This document shows positions 26,874-36,600 of a DNA stretch of 61,268 nucleotides, one piece after another. How positions within the stretch are numbered: the first letter of the stretch is position 1; each line of letters opens with the position of its first letter. This DNA comes from Anaerovibrio lipolyticus DSM 3074 (GTDB lineage Bacteria; Bacillota; Negativicutes; Selenomonadales; Selenomonadaceae). Position numbers and translations under genes: made by a program. The stretch spans positions 1 to 61,268 of the forward strand of contig NZ_FQYW01000019.1 of the NCBI RefSeq assembly GCF_900141865.1. The letters are read 5' to 3'. The notes beneath the pieces were generated by a model. It was not told the DNA's origin and searched no databases. It worked only from the letters and a program-made list of their open reading frames with translations.

Positions 26874-29147
26874 TTACGTTTTACTCCATTGATTAATCAG
26901 CTCCTCCAAAGCATCATAATCAAAATCATTTCCTGCATCCTTCATCTTGTTCAAAAGCTCACGCTGCTCGTTGCTTACCTTGAACTTGGACAGCTTGGTT
27001 CTCAGCTCCTCGAAAATATCCAGATCGAAGTCTCCAATGGCCGATTCCATACTATCTATAATACGGTCCATCTCCTGCTGAGAAATTTCTACTAAATTTT
27101 CTTCTTCCTTTTTATCATAAATATCATCAGCAAAATAATCACCCAGATAGGCTATAACTGATGCATACTTTGCCATAAGCTTATCAAAGTTTCGGCGTAT
27201 AAAGTCATAGTTACCGTCCTTGCCGGCCATTTCATGCTCCCTGGCCATCTGGGACAGCTCCTTTTGATTGATTATGGCCGCCACTGTCTTAAGTGCGTGA
27301 ACCTCGATAATATAGTTAGCATAATCCTCATTTTCAATGAGGCTGCCCAACAGCTTCATCTTCTTTCGGCCATCAGTATACACCTGCTTTAATATATCCT
27401 GATCAATAGTATCCGTCTGGGAAGTAAATGGCTTTTCCAGCTTATTTATCTTCTCCTCCGGCAAGAACTGCTTTAAGCACTCGTCAAGCTCCTTGGCCTC
27501 AATAGGCTTGGCCAAAAAGCCCTGGAAGCCGTATTCACAATACTGCTCCTTCATACCGCTGATGGCATTAGCCGTAAGAGCTATTACTACCGTATACTGA
27601 CACCCCGGAATCTCACGTATCTTATACATACATTCCACACCATCCATAACCGGCATCATGTGGTCCATAAACACGATATCAAATTTCTCATTGGTCAACA
27701 GGTTCAAGGCCTCAGCACCGCTTTCCACACAAGTTGTTTTAACCTTGTATGGTGCCAGCATCCCCTCAGCCACCTTCAGATTTACTCTGTTGTCATCCAC
27801 AATCAGAGCAGTAGCCTCCTCGGCCGTAAAGGTATATTTAAAGAGCTTGCGCTGGAACAGACTATCATCCTTGTTCAGCTTGCCCATTGGTTTCCAGTCA
27901 TCCACCTTATTGACCACAGTCCATGTAAATATACTGCCCTTGCCGTAAATACTGTCTACAGTAATATCTCCTCCCATGGAGCGGCAAAGGCGCTTACTGA
28001 TGGCCAATCCCAACCCTGTGCCCTCCACTGAGCGGTTTCTCTTTGTATCCACCTGTTCAAAGCTGGAAAACAGCTTTACCAGATCCGTTGGCTTAATACC
28101 ACAGCCAGTATCCTCCACACATGAAAAAATCTTAACGGCATTTCCCTCCGGCATTTTTTCAAACCACATCTTCATCTTGATGTATCCGTTATGGGTAAAC
28201 TTAACTGCATTATTCAGGAGATTTACCATAACCTGTTTGATACGGATTTCATCACCTATCAGGCTATAAGGGATATTTTCGTCAATATCCATAATCAGCT
28301 CCACATCTTTATCCTTAAGACGAATACTAATCATGGTCATAACATCATTAATGATGGAAGACATCTGATATGGGGTATTGATAATATCCATTTTGCCCGC
28401 TTCTATCTTGGAAAAATCCAAAATATCGTTGATAATGGCCAACAGTGAAGCTGATGCACTCTTTATCAGCAATGCATTTTCTCTGGCAAAGGAATCCGTA
28501 GTATCACGTATAATAAACTCCGACATACCATTTATGGCATTCATTGGAGTCCGGATTTCATGGGACATATTGGCAAGGAAGCTGGACTTGGCCCTGTCGG
28601 CACTTTCTGCTCTTTCTTTGGCCCTAATAATATCGGTAATATCCACCATAATCAGCATAACACCTGCTATTTCCTTATCCTGGTTAATAGCCGGTCTTAC
28701 ATAAATGTCAAAATTTTCCTCCATACCATGGACCTCCATGCGGTCCATATACTGGATATTTTTGCCCTCGTCCCTGGTTTCCTTGCACATCTCCTCAATA
28801 TGGCGACGACCAATGTTGTCCATAAGCCCCTCAAACAGGTCATAAATATACACGCCATCATTAACCTGTTCAAAAGAATAGCTGGAACGCTCAAAGAATG
28901 GCTCCGTGGCCATAACTGTATTCAAGTCCATATCCAACATTATAGATATATTCGGTGAATTCTGAAGCAGCATGGCATTATAAAAAACCTGCTGGCCCTT
29001 GGAGTGTTCGCTGTATTCACGGAACTTATTGGCCTGCTCCGCCAGTGCCGCAAGGATGTTATTTTCTCTTTGAAGACGCTTTATCTCACGATTGGCACGT
29101 TTCAGCTCAATCTGCAGCGATTTCAAGGTCGCCTCATTATCCTGCAT
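26874..29147 (-). CDS. Hybrid histidine kinase (coiled coil-PAS-HK-REC-HPt)
   Basis: 757 residues from the ATG at 29147 behind AGGAGG. Order: an N-terminal coiled coil (LQIELKRANREIKRLQRENN), a PAS-like domain (60-185), the H-box FLANMSHEIRTPMNAI, the HATPase_c domain with NLLNNAVKFTH, DTGCGI and GTGLGLAISKR, a receiver domain (ALIVDDNRVN, MDHMMPVMDG, ALTAN, KP) and a C-terminal HPt (EVHALKTVAAI). No transmembrane segment is visible, so it senses a cytoplasmic signal. The receiver Asp and HPt His allow multistep relay to the receiver-containing neighbours. Confidence 0.94.
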   Translation of the reverse strand: MQDNEATLKSLQIELKRANREIKRLQRENNILAALAEQANKFREYSEHSKGQQVFYNAMLLQNSPNISIMLDMDLNTVMATEPFFERSSYSFEQVNDGVYIYDLFEGLMDNIGRRHIEEMCKETRDEGKNIQYMDRMEVHGMEENFDIYVRPAINQDKEIAGVMLIMVDITDIIRAKERAESADRAKSSFLANMSHEIRTPMNAINGMSEFIIRDTTDSFARENALLIKSASASLLAIINDILDFSKIEAGKMDIINTPYQMSSIINDVMTMISIRLKDKDVELIMDIDENIPYSLIGDEIRIKQVMVNLLNNAVKFTHNGYIKMKMWFEKMPEGNAVKIFSCVEDTGCGIKPTDLVKLFSSFEQVDTKRNRSVEGTGLGLAISKRLCRSMGGDITVDSIYGKGSIFTWTVVNKVDDWKPMGKLNKDDSLFQRKLFKYTFTAEEATALIVDDNRVNLKVAEGMLAPYKVKTTCVESGAEALNLLTNEKFDIVFMDHMMPVMDGVECMYKIREIPGCQYTVVIALTANAISGMKEQYCEYGFQGFLAKPIEAKELDECLKQFLPEEKINKLEKPFTSQTDTIDQDILKQVYTDGRKKMKLLGSLIENEDYANYIIEVHALKTVAAIINQKELSQMAREHEMAGKDGNYDFIRRNFDKLMAKYASVIAYLGDYFADDIYDKKEEENLVEISQQEMDRIIDSMESAIGDFDLDIFEELRTKLSKFKVSNEQRELLNKMKDAGNDFDYDALEELINQWSKT

Positions 29148-29158
29148 CACGTTACCTC

Positions 29159-29524
29159 CTATGCCAAATACTGACCTACCAGTTTAAGCAAAGCATCCTG
29201 CTTAAACGGCTTCAGCAAAAAGCCCTGTGCTCCCACTGTCTTTATTCTCTCCTGCAGGCCCTCATCCTCTTCAGCTGTCAAAAACAACACCGGGACATCT
29301 GCCAGTTTCGGCATTTTTCTGATTTCCTCAAGCACCTGATAACCATCCATTTCTGGCATGAGAATATCCAACAAAATCAGATCTGGAACATTTTTCGACA
29401 AAAACTGAAGTGCCTTGCTGCCACTTGGAACCAGCACAGACTTATATTCCTCGTTTGACTTGAGCATTTTGTCCACAAATTTTAGATTAACCACATTATC
29501 ATCTACAACTAATATTTTCTTCAT
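29159..29524 (-). CDS. Single-domain response regulator (CheY-like)
   Basis: 121 residues, a lone receiver domain: acidic pocket KKILVVDDN, phospho-acceptor Asp in LILLDILMPEMDG, Thr in VLFLTAEEDE and Lys in FLLKPFKQ. There is no output domain, so it acts by protein contact or as a phosphate shuttle between HPt domains. It sits between the HD-GYP and hybrid-kinase genes with gaps of 9-15 bases. Confidence 0.95.
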   Translation of the reverse strand: MKKILVVDDNVVNLKFVDKMLKSNEEYKSVLVPSGSKALQFLSKNVPDLILLDILMPEMDGYQVLEEIRKMPKLADVPVLFLTAEEDEGLQERIKTVGAQGFLLKPFKQDALLKLVGQYLA

Positions 29525-29539
29525 GAAAAGATCTCCCTT

Positions 29540-30988
29540 CTATTCATGTAGCGTAAATCCAAAGTCATCATCAATTATTTGCAGCATAATACTGCCTATT
29601 ATAGGGTCAAATTGAGATCCAAGTCCCTTTTCCAGCTCACTTCTGACCTCTTCCTGTGTAAGCATCCCCCTGTATGAACGGCGTGAGGTCATGGCATCAT
29701 AGGAATCAGCCACATTGATGATTCTGGCTATTTCTGGAATCCCCTTGCCGTACAATCCCTCTGGATACCCACTGCCATCATAATGTTCATGGTGATACAT
29801 GGCACCATCATAAATATCCTTCACCGAGGTTATCGTCTTTAATATATCGCCGCCAATAACAGGATGAGTCTTTACCGTCTCAAATTCCTCATCCGTCAAA
29901 GGAGCTGTTTTATTGATAATCCCATCCGGAATACCTATCTTGCCGATATCATGAAGGAGGGCCGCATATTTTAAACGCAGCAGCTGCATCTCCGTATAGC
30001 CAAGCTGTTTTCCAATCATTACGCTATATTTTGAAACCCTGTCAGAATGGCCCTTGGTATACTTATCCTTGGCATCAATGGTATTGGCCAGGGCCTGAAT
30101 AATTTCATCAAACATAATGGTCATTTGCTGGGTTTTGTCCAGAATGGCCTGGGTTCTGATCTGAATTTCCTCCTGGAGCTTTGACTGCAAATAATACAAA
30201 TCCAAAATTCTGTTTATTCTCGCCATCAGCAGTGCCGGATTAAGAGGCTTGGTTATAAAATCTACTGCCCCTTCCTTAAAGCCCTGCAGCTCCGTGGACA
30301 AATCGTTATCATGGGTCATAAACACCACGGGAATATGAACATACCTTTCATCTGCCTTCAGCTTTCCGATAATATCGTGCCCATTTTCACGAGGCATATG
30401 CACATCCAAAAGCACCAGATCAGGCAGAATCCCTTCCTCCAGCTGCTGAAAAAATTCCTGACCGGAGGCTGCCTCCTCAATATTATATGTATTTGAAAGA
30501 ACCTCAACCACCACCTGACGATTAAGGCGGCTGTCATCCACCACAAAAATCGTAAACTGCTTTATCTGGGAGCTGGCCTCCAAATTTATGCGCTTTGGCA
30601 AAACTGCAGTGATGTTTCTCAGTAAATCCTCATACATAGCCACCAGATGATGATGGTTCATGTTGATATACTCCACATCCTCCTGTTTGGCCGCATCCTC
30701 CATGCGCTTCGCTTTTGCCCGCAGCTCTTCAGCACCAATATAAGCAGAGGAGCTTTTCAGTGCATGAACCTTAACACGATATCCACCCCAGTCATTTCCC
30801 AAATAACAGGTCTGCATATCATCCAAAACATTGTCCTCCACAAAGGTGCTGACAATATCCAGATAAAAGTCCTTATCGTCCATACATTGCTGGAGACCAT
30901 CCTTGGTATTCAAAAAAGTTAATCGTTCTATTATTTCACTGGCATCATCAGTATTTTCCCCATCAAATTGTCCTACATCATGTTTCAT
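29540..30988 (-). CDS. HPt-REC-HD-GYP protein, predicted c-di-GMP phosphodiesterase
   Basis: 482 residues. An N-terminal HPt (KVHALKSSSAYIGAEEL; His near 76) is followed by a receiver domain (IFVVDDSRLN, LVLLDVHMPRENG, KPL) and an HD-GYP domain: HSDRVSKY, LLHDIGKIGIPD, MYHHEHYDGSGYPEG and ADSYDAMTSRRSYR. HD-GYP enzymes hydrolyse cyclic di-GMP; the metal residues look intact. The HPt-REC-HD-GYP order in one chain suggests the relay from the kinase ends by switching c-di-GMP breakdown. It is first in the four-gene unit. Confidence 0.93.
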   Translation of the reverse strand: MKHDVGQFDGENTDDASEIIERLTFLNTKDGLQQCMDDKDFYLDIVSTFVEDNVLDDMQTCYLGNDWGGYRVKVHALKSSSAYIGAEELRAKAKRMEDAAKQEDVEYINMNHHHLVAMYEDLLRNITAVLPKRINLEASSQIKQFTIFVVDDSRLNRQVVVEVLSNTYNIEEAASGQEFFQQLEEGILPDLVLLDVHMPRENGHDIIGKLKADERYVHIPVVFMTHDNDLSTELQGFKEGAVDFITKPLNPALLMARINRILDLYYLQSKLQEEIQIRTQAILDKTQQMTIMFDEIIQALANTIDAKDKYTKGHSDRVSKYSVMIGKQLGYTEMQLLRLKYAALLHDIGKIGIPDGIINKTAPLTDEEFETVKTHPVIGGDILKTITSVKDIYDGAMYHHEHYDGSGYPEGLYGKGIPEIARIINVADSYDAMTSRRSYRGMLTQEEVRSELEKGLGSQFDPIIGSIMLQIIDDDFGFTLHE

Positions 30989-31086
30989 ATCATCACCATC
31001 ATGTAAAATAAAATTACGTACAAATCCCCTACTTTATATATTACCTTATTTAAGCTATTTGTCAAAATGTTTTATACCATTGAAAT

Positions 31087-31127
31087 AAGGCAGGAACAAA
31101 TGCCATACAGCATATTATCCCTGCCTT
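31087..31127 (-). terminator. Possible terminator of the LytTR gene
   Basis: AAGGCAGG at 31087-31094 pairs with CCTGCCTT at 31120-31127; the minus transcript then reads ATTTCAATGG. The T-run is weak. Confidence 0.45.
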
Positions 31128-31146
31128 TGAATGATATATATTTCCT

Positions 31147-31875
31147 TCAACGATGCACCAAATATCTCATATAAATAATCTTGGCCTCTTTCTTTCGCCG
31201 GTGACTTATAGGAATTCTGGAACCGTCCTTCATTATAAATTCATCGGCATCCATACGCTTTATATAATCCATGTTGATAATAATCCGATGATGACACTCC
31301 AAAAAATTCTTCTGCTCCATAAGCAATTCCTGACACTGGCTATAACTCATGGTAGTTTCACAAACCGCATCAGATAAATGGACCGTCAATTTATGTTTGT
31401 CGTTTATATCCACATACACAATATTTTTAAGGGGAATCTCCACCTTCTCTCCATTAACAGTGGCAAAAAGACATCGGTCTGACTCCACCAATGCCGGCAT
31501 GATATGATCCATGGTATGGGAAAACTCATCCAAATGCTCTGACAAGGGTTTCAACAAATACCCCGCTGCAAACACCCGATACCCCTCCAGTAAAAAATCC
31601 TGGGATGTGGTCAAAAATACAATCGGAACATTCTCATTCTGAAGGCGAATGGCCTCCGCTGCCTCCATGCCAGTCATATCTGTCATAAATATATCCAAAA
31701 TAAGAAGGTCGTATTTACCCGGAGCAAAATTTTCCAGCAATTCCTCAGCGCAATGAAAGGTATCCAGCTCAAGGTTTTTCATCACCTCAGGATATGAAGT
31801 TTCTATATATTGCCGCACCTTGGAGGCTGCCACATGAAGGTCAGTCTCCAAATCATCCGCTATAGCAATTCTCAT
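31147..31875 (-). CDS. LytTR-family response regulator (AgrA/ComE type)
   Basis: 242 residues. The N-terminal receiver domain has MRIAIADDLETD and the phospho-acceptor Asp in LLILDIFMTDMTG, with Lys in AGYLLKPL. The C-terminal LytTR DNA-binding domain shows VYVDINDKHKLTVHL, CHHRIIINMDYIKRMD and GSRIPISHRRKKE. Such regulators bind pairs of 9-bp direct repeats. It is divergent from the AgrC-like kinase gene (104 bases between), its likely partner. No Agr-type peptide gene is visible between or beside them. Confidence 0.94.
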   Translation of the reverse strand: MRIAIADDLETDLHVAASKVRQYIETSYPEVMKNLELDTFHCAEELLENFAPGKYDLLILDIFMTDMTGMEAAEAIRLQNENVPIVFLTTSQDFLLEGYRVFAAGYLLKPLSEHLDEFSHTMDHIMPALVESDRCLFATVNGEKVEIPLKNIVYVDINDKHKLTVHLSDAVCETTMSYSQCQELLMEQKNFLECHHRIIINMDYIKRMDADEFIMKDGSRIPISHRRKKEAKIIYMRYLVHR

Positions 31876-31922
31876 AGCTTAGGTCCTTTCTTTTGTAAAA
31901 ACTTTTCGAAAATATTGTACTA

Positions 31923-31946
31923 TGTATAATACCATATGTGTATAAT
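31923..31946 (+). promoter_or_regulatory. Two TGTATAAT boxes in the kinase/regulator divergent region
   Basis: TGTATAAT occurs at 31923-31930 and 31939-31946, 16 bases apart. Either could be the -10 of the kinase promoter; no good -35 is seen, which fits an activated promoter. Confidence 0.4.
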
Positions 31947-31979
31947 GTAAGATAAGATTTATTGAAGGGAGGCAACTGT

Positions 31980-33308
31980 ATGGACTGGCTGGTGGTATTA
32001 TTTGCACTGCAAATTACCCTTATCCAAATCGCTGCATTTTATCTGCGCTACTATGCCTTCCGTGACCAGCTGACTCCCCCACAGCAACGCAAGCTCTGGC
32101 AAAAGATTGCCGGCCTTGGCATAATATGTGTCGGTTTTTATACCCTGCTTTTTTCCTATACCAATATTGTGGTGGCCACTTACAAGGCAGTTTTGCTCAT
32201 AGGCTGGATTCCCTACCAATTTTTTCTGATGAATGCCTTGCCCCGGCAACGGCTGTCACATACATTTATTGTCAGTATGTCCTTTCTGTGGAACTTTATC
32301 ACCCACAGTATCAGCTGTATTATCATTGCCCTGTTTTTTATCCATTGCACCGAAAGGGTAGTTTTGCAGGCCGAGGCCGCCATTGACCTCATCACCTATC
32401 TAATCCTTTTGCCCCTGTCCCGAAAATTATTCACCGATCTGCTGCATACCTTTGCCCACTTTACCCGGCCTCTGATCCGACTATATATTTCCATCCTCCC
32501 CTTTATCATGACTGTGGGCTATGTGGCCATGATAAGTGACGAAATCATGTGGCATACCTGGGAGGAACGGCTGGCCAGACTTCTGTTGCCGGTTGCTTTC
32601 GTGTTTACATATCATTACATAATGGGTACAGCCAAACAAATCTACCAGCGAAAGCGCCTCCAGCATAACAAGAGTATTATGAAGCAGGAACTGCTTTATC
32701 TGGAAGAAGCCCGTCTTTTGGCTGCAGACAACAAAAATCATGTACAAAAACAGCTAAGCAGCCTCCTTGAAACCTACGAGCAGCTGCGTCAGCTCATTAA
32801 TGACGGAAACCTTGAGGAAGCCAAGGCATATATCGAGCAGCAGGAGGAAAAGCTCTCTGTGGGAGCTATCATGTCCTATACCGATAATGCCATAGTCAAT
32901 GCGGCCATTTCCATATATTTGAACCGTGCCAAAAATGCGGGGATAAAAATAACGCCCAAGGTCAATCTCCCCCGCAACATGAAAACCGATGAAAATGATT
33001 TATCGGTGCTTCTGGCCAACCTGCTGGAAAATGCACTATTGGCCTGCATTAAGGAACAGGGGCTGCGTGAGATTACCCTTATATTACAGCATACTGATTC
33101 CCAATGTGTACTGGAAATTGCCAATACCTTCCATGGCAATTTAAAGCTTGGAGAGGACGGACTGCCAAAAGCCAGCCACTCCGGCCATGGTATCGGTATG
33201 TTGTCCCTAAAAACATTTCTGAATAAATACGACGGATACGCTGACTTCAACTGCGAAAACGGTTGGGCCCGTATCACCATATACTGGGAGGATAAACTGC
33301 CATGTTAA
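31980..33308 (+). CDS. AgrC-like GHKL sensor kinase with degenerate H-box
   Basis: 442 residues from the ATG at 31980 behind GGGAGG. Six or so hydrophobic helices fill residues 1-210, then a helical linker and a GHKL ATPase: N box LLANLLENALLAC (from about 343) and G box HSGHGIGMLSLK (about 400). Where AgrC-type kinases carry the phospho-accepting RHDxxxH motif, residues 247-254 read LAADNKNH: the acceptor His is Ala while the D..KNH remainder is preserved. It therefore looks able to bind ATP but not to phosphorylate itself in the usual way. The next gene overlaps its last seven bases and carries the missing motif. Partner regulator is the divergent LytTR gene. Confidence 0.88.
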   Translation: MDWLVVLFALQITLIQIAAFYLRYYAFRDQLTPPQQRKLWQKIAGLGIICVGFYTLLFSYTNIVVATYKAVLLIGWIPYQFFLMNALPRQRLSHTFIVSMSFLWNFITHSISCIIIALFFIHCTERVVLQAEAAIDLITYLILLPLSRKLFTDLLHTFAHFTRPLIRLYISILPFIMTVGYVAMISDEIMWHTWEERLARLLLPVAFVFTYHYIMGTAKQIYQRKRLQHNKSIMKQELLYLEEARLLAADNKNHVQKQLSSLLETYEQLRQLINDGNLEEAKAYIEQQEEKLSVGAIMSYTDNAIVNAAISIYLNRAKNAGIKITPKVNLPRNMKTDENDLSVLLANLLENALLACIKEQGLREITLILQHTDSQCVLEIANTFHGNLKLGEDGLPKASHSGHGIGMLSLKTFLNKYDGYADFNCENGWARITIYWEDKLPC

Positions 33309-33622
33309 TTATTGCCATTGCCCTCACCTTAAGCCAGCTGCTAATCGTCTTCCTCATATTCCACAAGGAACTCCATGACAACATACAAAAAGAGGAAGCC
33401 AACGACCTGCTGACCCTACGGCTGAATTCCCTGAAGCATGAGGCGGCCCTTATAAAAAAAGATATCAATACCACCCGCATACTGCGCCATGACCTTCGTC
33501 ACCACTACCGCATGCTCTACGCCCTTTTAAAGGAGGAGGACATACCCGCCTCCTTGGAGCACATTGAAAAACAGGAAGCTGCCATTTCTGATTTGGCCAT
33601 ATACCAAAGCACTGATATTTAA
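33302..33622 (+). CDS. Small membrane protein with a stand-alone HPK10 H-box
   Basis: 106 residues with GGGAGG 10 bases upstream; its ATG overlaps the kinase stop by seven bases. One transmembrane helix (LIIAIALTLSQLLIVFLIF), a coiled coil, then ILRHDLRHHYRMLYALLK, a textbook AgrC-type dimerisation and phospho-acceptor motif with His63. After the second helix (SLEHIEKQEAAI) the protein stops where an ATPase domain would begin. The stop codon lies inside a terminator stem, so the short form is the transcript's natural end. It may be a truncated kinase remnant or the phospho-acceptor half of a split kinase. Confidence 0.8.
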   Translation: MLIIAIALTLSQLLIVFLIFHKELHDNIQKEEANDLLTLRLNSLKHEAALIKKDINTTRILRHDLRHHYRMLYALLKEEDIPASLEHIEKQEAAISDLAIYQSTDI

Positions 33623-33655
33623 GCTATTACCAGCCCACTATATCAGTGCTTTTTC
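33606..33655 (+). terminator. Terminator overlapping the stop of the H-box protein
   Basis: AAAGCACTGATAT (33606-33618) and ATATCAGTGCTTT (33640-33652) form a perfect 13-bp stem followed by TTC. The stop codon (33620-33622) follows the left arm, so the last codons are part of the stem. Confidence 0.88.
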
Positions 33656-33670
33656 AATTTCTATATTTTC

Positions 33671-36600
33671 TTAAAAATGGAATACTGCAGAAAGTCCCCC
33701 GGTGAGGCCCTGTTTCTTACCGGCAAAACCGCTGAGGTTCAGATCAAGAGTTACATTGCTCTTTTCATCCGGCTTAAACTTGGCGCCGATTTCTCCACGG
33801 ACACTGGTGCCGCTTATATCTGCACCACGGATGGCCACACCATCAGCAAAGCCTGAAGCCCTGCCGCAGAATTCATGCTCTACAGCCAATCCACCATAAT
33901 AATTAATATTATCATTCTGCTTCACAGTGTATCTGGTTCCTACACGAAGTACGCTGGATTCCACTGCTCCCAAATCGTAATGGCCACCGGCATCAAAGGA
34001 CACACTGCCCCTATGGTTATAGAAATACTTGGCGTAAAGGTCAAGAATATCTGTCTTATTCAGCTTGATTTCACGGCCTACACCAATATGGGCTCCCCAA
34101 TAGGTGGCATCGGTGGTATAGCTGTATGGATTACCATTTGCATCACGAAGCACATTGTTGGCATCATCATGGATAGAACCGGCCCGTAGACTCCCCTCTA
34201 CATAAAAGCCGTTATTCTTCTGCCATTTGCCAAGGATACCGCCACCAGTATAGCGGGTGGAGCCGTCGCCCCGTTCATCACCGTTAAAGGTGGAATAGTT
34301 TCCAGTACCGTATTCAAAGAAGGCACCATATTCCGTGGTGGACAGCTTCTTTTCATTCTTATGGCCAAGAGCCAAAATAGCATTCCAAGTATGGGTCTTA
34401 ACATGGGAACCGGTTTCCACATTCATGGAGCCGCCACCCATATTGGCGTAGGTGGCCATGCCGTCAGTACCGGTATTTCCTGCCATAGCCAGCCCTTCCG
34501 TGGCAGCACCAACGAAATCATTACCAGCTGACAGGGCTGCCATACCAACTTCAGCCCCCATAACGGTGTTATGGGTCTGCTCCTGAACGGTCATCTTCTC
34601 CGCTCTGGTATCCGTGGTGAAAATAAGATTGCTTCCCTCAAGTGAAGCCTTGCCTTCCCCCTGCAAGGTGGAGCCCACCTTGTACTTGGTACCAGTAATG
34701 GTTCCCACGGTGTCGCCAAAGTTAGATACCAAAGTCATGGTCTTGTTGGCTTCCAGCTCCTTGATATTCGTAAAGTTAATGTTGGAAGTATCCACAGCTG
34801 CACCATTGAAGGTGATGTTTGACGGACGGGTCATAAGTGCGCCAGTATCCTTCCATGCCACGTTGCCGAAGGTCAGCTTTGTGGCATTATTGGCTGTAGC
34901 AGTATATGTAATAGCATTGGATTCCGTCTTATAGCTGCCGTTGATTCTTCCATTGACAGTTACCCCATCCACAGGGCTAAAGCCGTAGGAAACATTTTTG
35001 GTAGTTTCGGCTACATCTGCAAGGGTATTATTGGCGGTAAGCAGGGTGGTGGTGCCAGGGGTAATGCTTTCAGGATTGGTAAAGGACAGACTGGAGGCAT
35101 CAATAACAGCGTTGGTATAATCGTAGCCCGTTCCACTGGCAGTGCGGGCGGTGCCCCAGGTCATATTCCCAAGGGAAATGCTGTTGACATTGAAATTGCT
35201 CCGGGCATAGATAAGGCTTTTGCCATCATCGGAAGCCTTTACACCCTTGGACTCGGCACCGGTCAGGGTAACGCCATTCACCGTGTCGGAGCTGGCAGCT
35301 TGCTCTGCGTATTTCATTGCCCCGGTAATCTGGTTATCTTTAAAGAAGCTACCCGTATCAGTTGTAAAAATATTGGTTGATGTTCCTGCATCAATAGTCG
35401 GTGCAGTAAAGCCCGCCGCCGTGATGGAGTTGGCGGTAAGGCCCGATGTCCAGCCAGCAGGAACAGAGGAAGCCGTGCCATTCCAGCCAGCGAGATTTAC
35501 CCCAGTGAGGGCGGTGCCGATAGCGGTATAGCCAATCTGCCCCGCCGTGGTGCGGATTACTTTGCCGGAAAGGGTGGCCGACAAGGTTGCCCCATTAACC
35601 GCTTTAGTGAAATTCTGTGTATGGGCAATATTCGTCCCCGCCACCAGATTCGTGGCATTGGTAAGCAGTGTGGTAGTGCCCGTTGCCGACTCAGGATTAT
35701 TGAATTTAAAATTGGTGGTATTTATATTGGCATTGGTAACACCAGTAAAGTCAAAGTCTCCTGCTGTCAAGGCCCGCGGGGTGCCAAAGGTCATAGTGCC
35801 CAAAGTAACGCCTGTTACCATGTTGGCAACTGTATAGTTGATGGCCTTATTGGTAGCGTCATAGTTGACGGTATGGGTATTGTTATAGCCGATGGTTACA
35901 CCGTTTGCCTCACTGCTCTTGGCCGTGCTTTGCACCGTCACGCCGCCAGTCGTGATGGCAGTGCCCGACAGCGAGAAATTCGCCAAACTTCCATTCGATT
36001 TTATCAGCGTCATGGTACCGCTTTCCGTACGGTTTTTCAGCGCCGAAGCCTCGGAGATATCAATGGCAATTGAGGATTCAAGGCTGCCCTTGTAATATCT
36101 AGCAGCCGTAAGCACCGCATTTGTACTATCCCACGCCAAATCCGAAGCCAGCTTTATGGTCTTGAGCCTTTCAACATAACCTCCCACCGTGTTTATCCCT
36201 GATACGATAAGCGTATTGCCCGTGACGTCAAGCTCTTTGAAACCACCATATACGTTCCCGTCCACCGTGGCGTTTTTCAGGATTACGGTGTTGTTGTTCG
36301 TAGTGTTATCACCATCTCCTCCCCAAACGCCACCCACATGGCCGCCAATAACCTCCACTGTATTATTTGTAGCAGTAGCACCGTCGCCACCAATGACGGC
36401 GCCGCTAACCGTGCCCGTGACCACCACATGGTTGTTCGTGGACACGCCGCCGGTATTCTGGCCGCCGTAAACGCGGCCCGTCACCGTGCCTTCCACGGTC
36501 ACTTCGTTGTTGGAGATGCCACCGATGATGGCATCGCTGCCTGTACTACCGGCGTTGACCTCGCCGCCTGATTTAACGGTGACAGTGTTGCCGCTGGACG

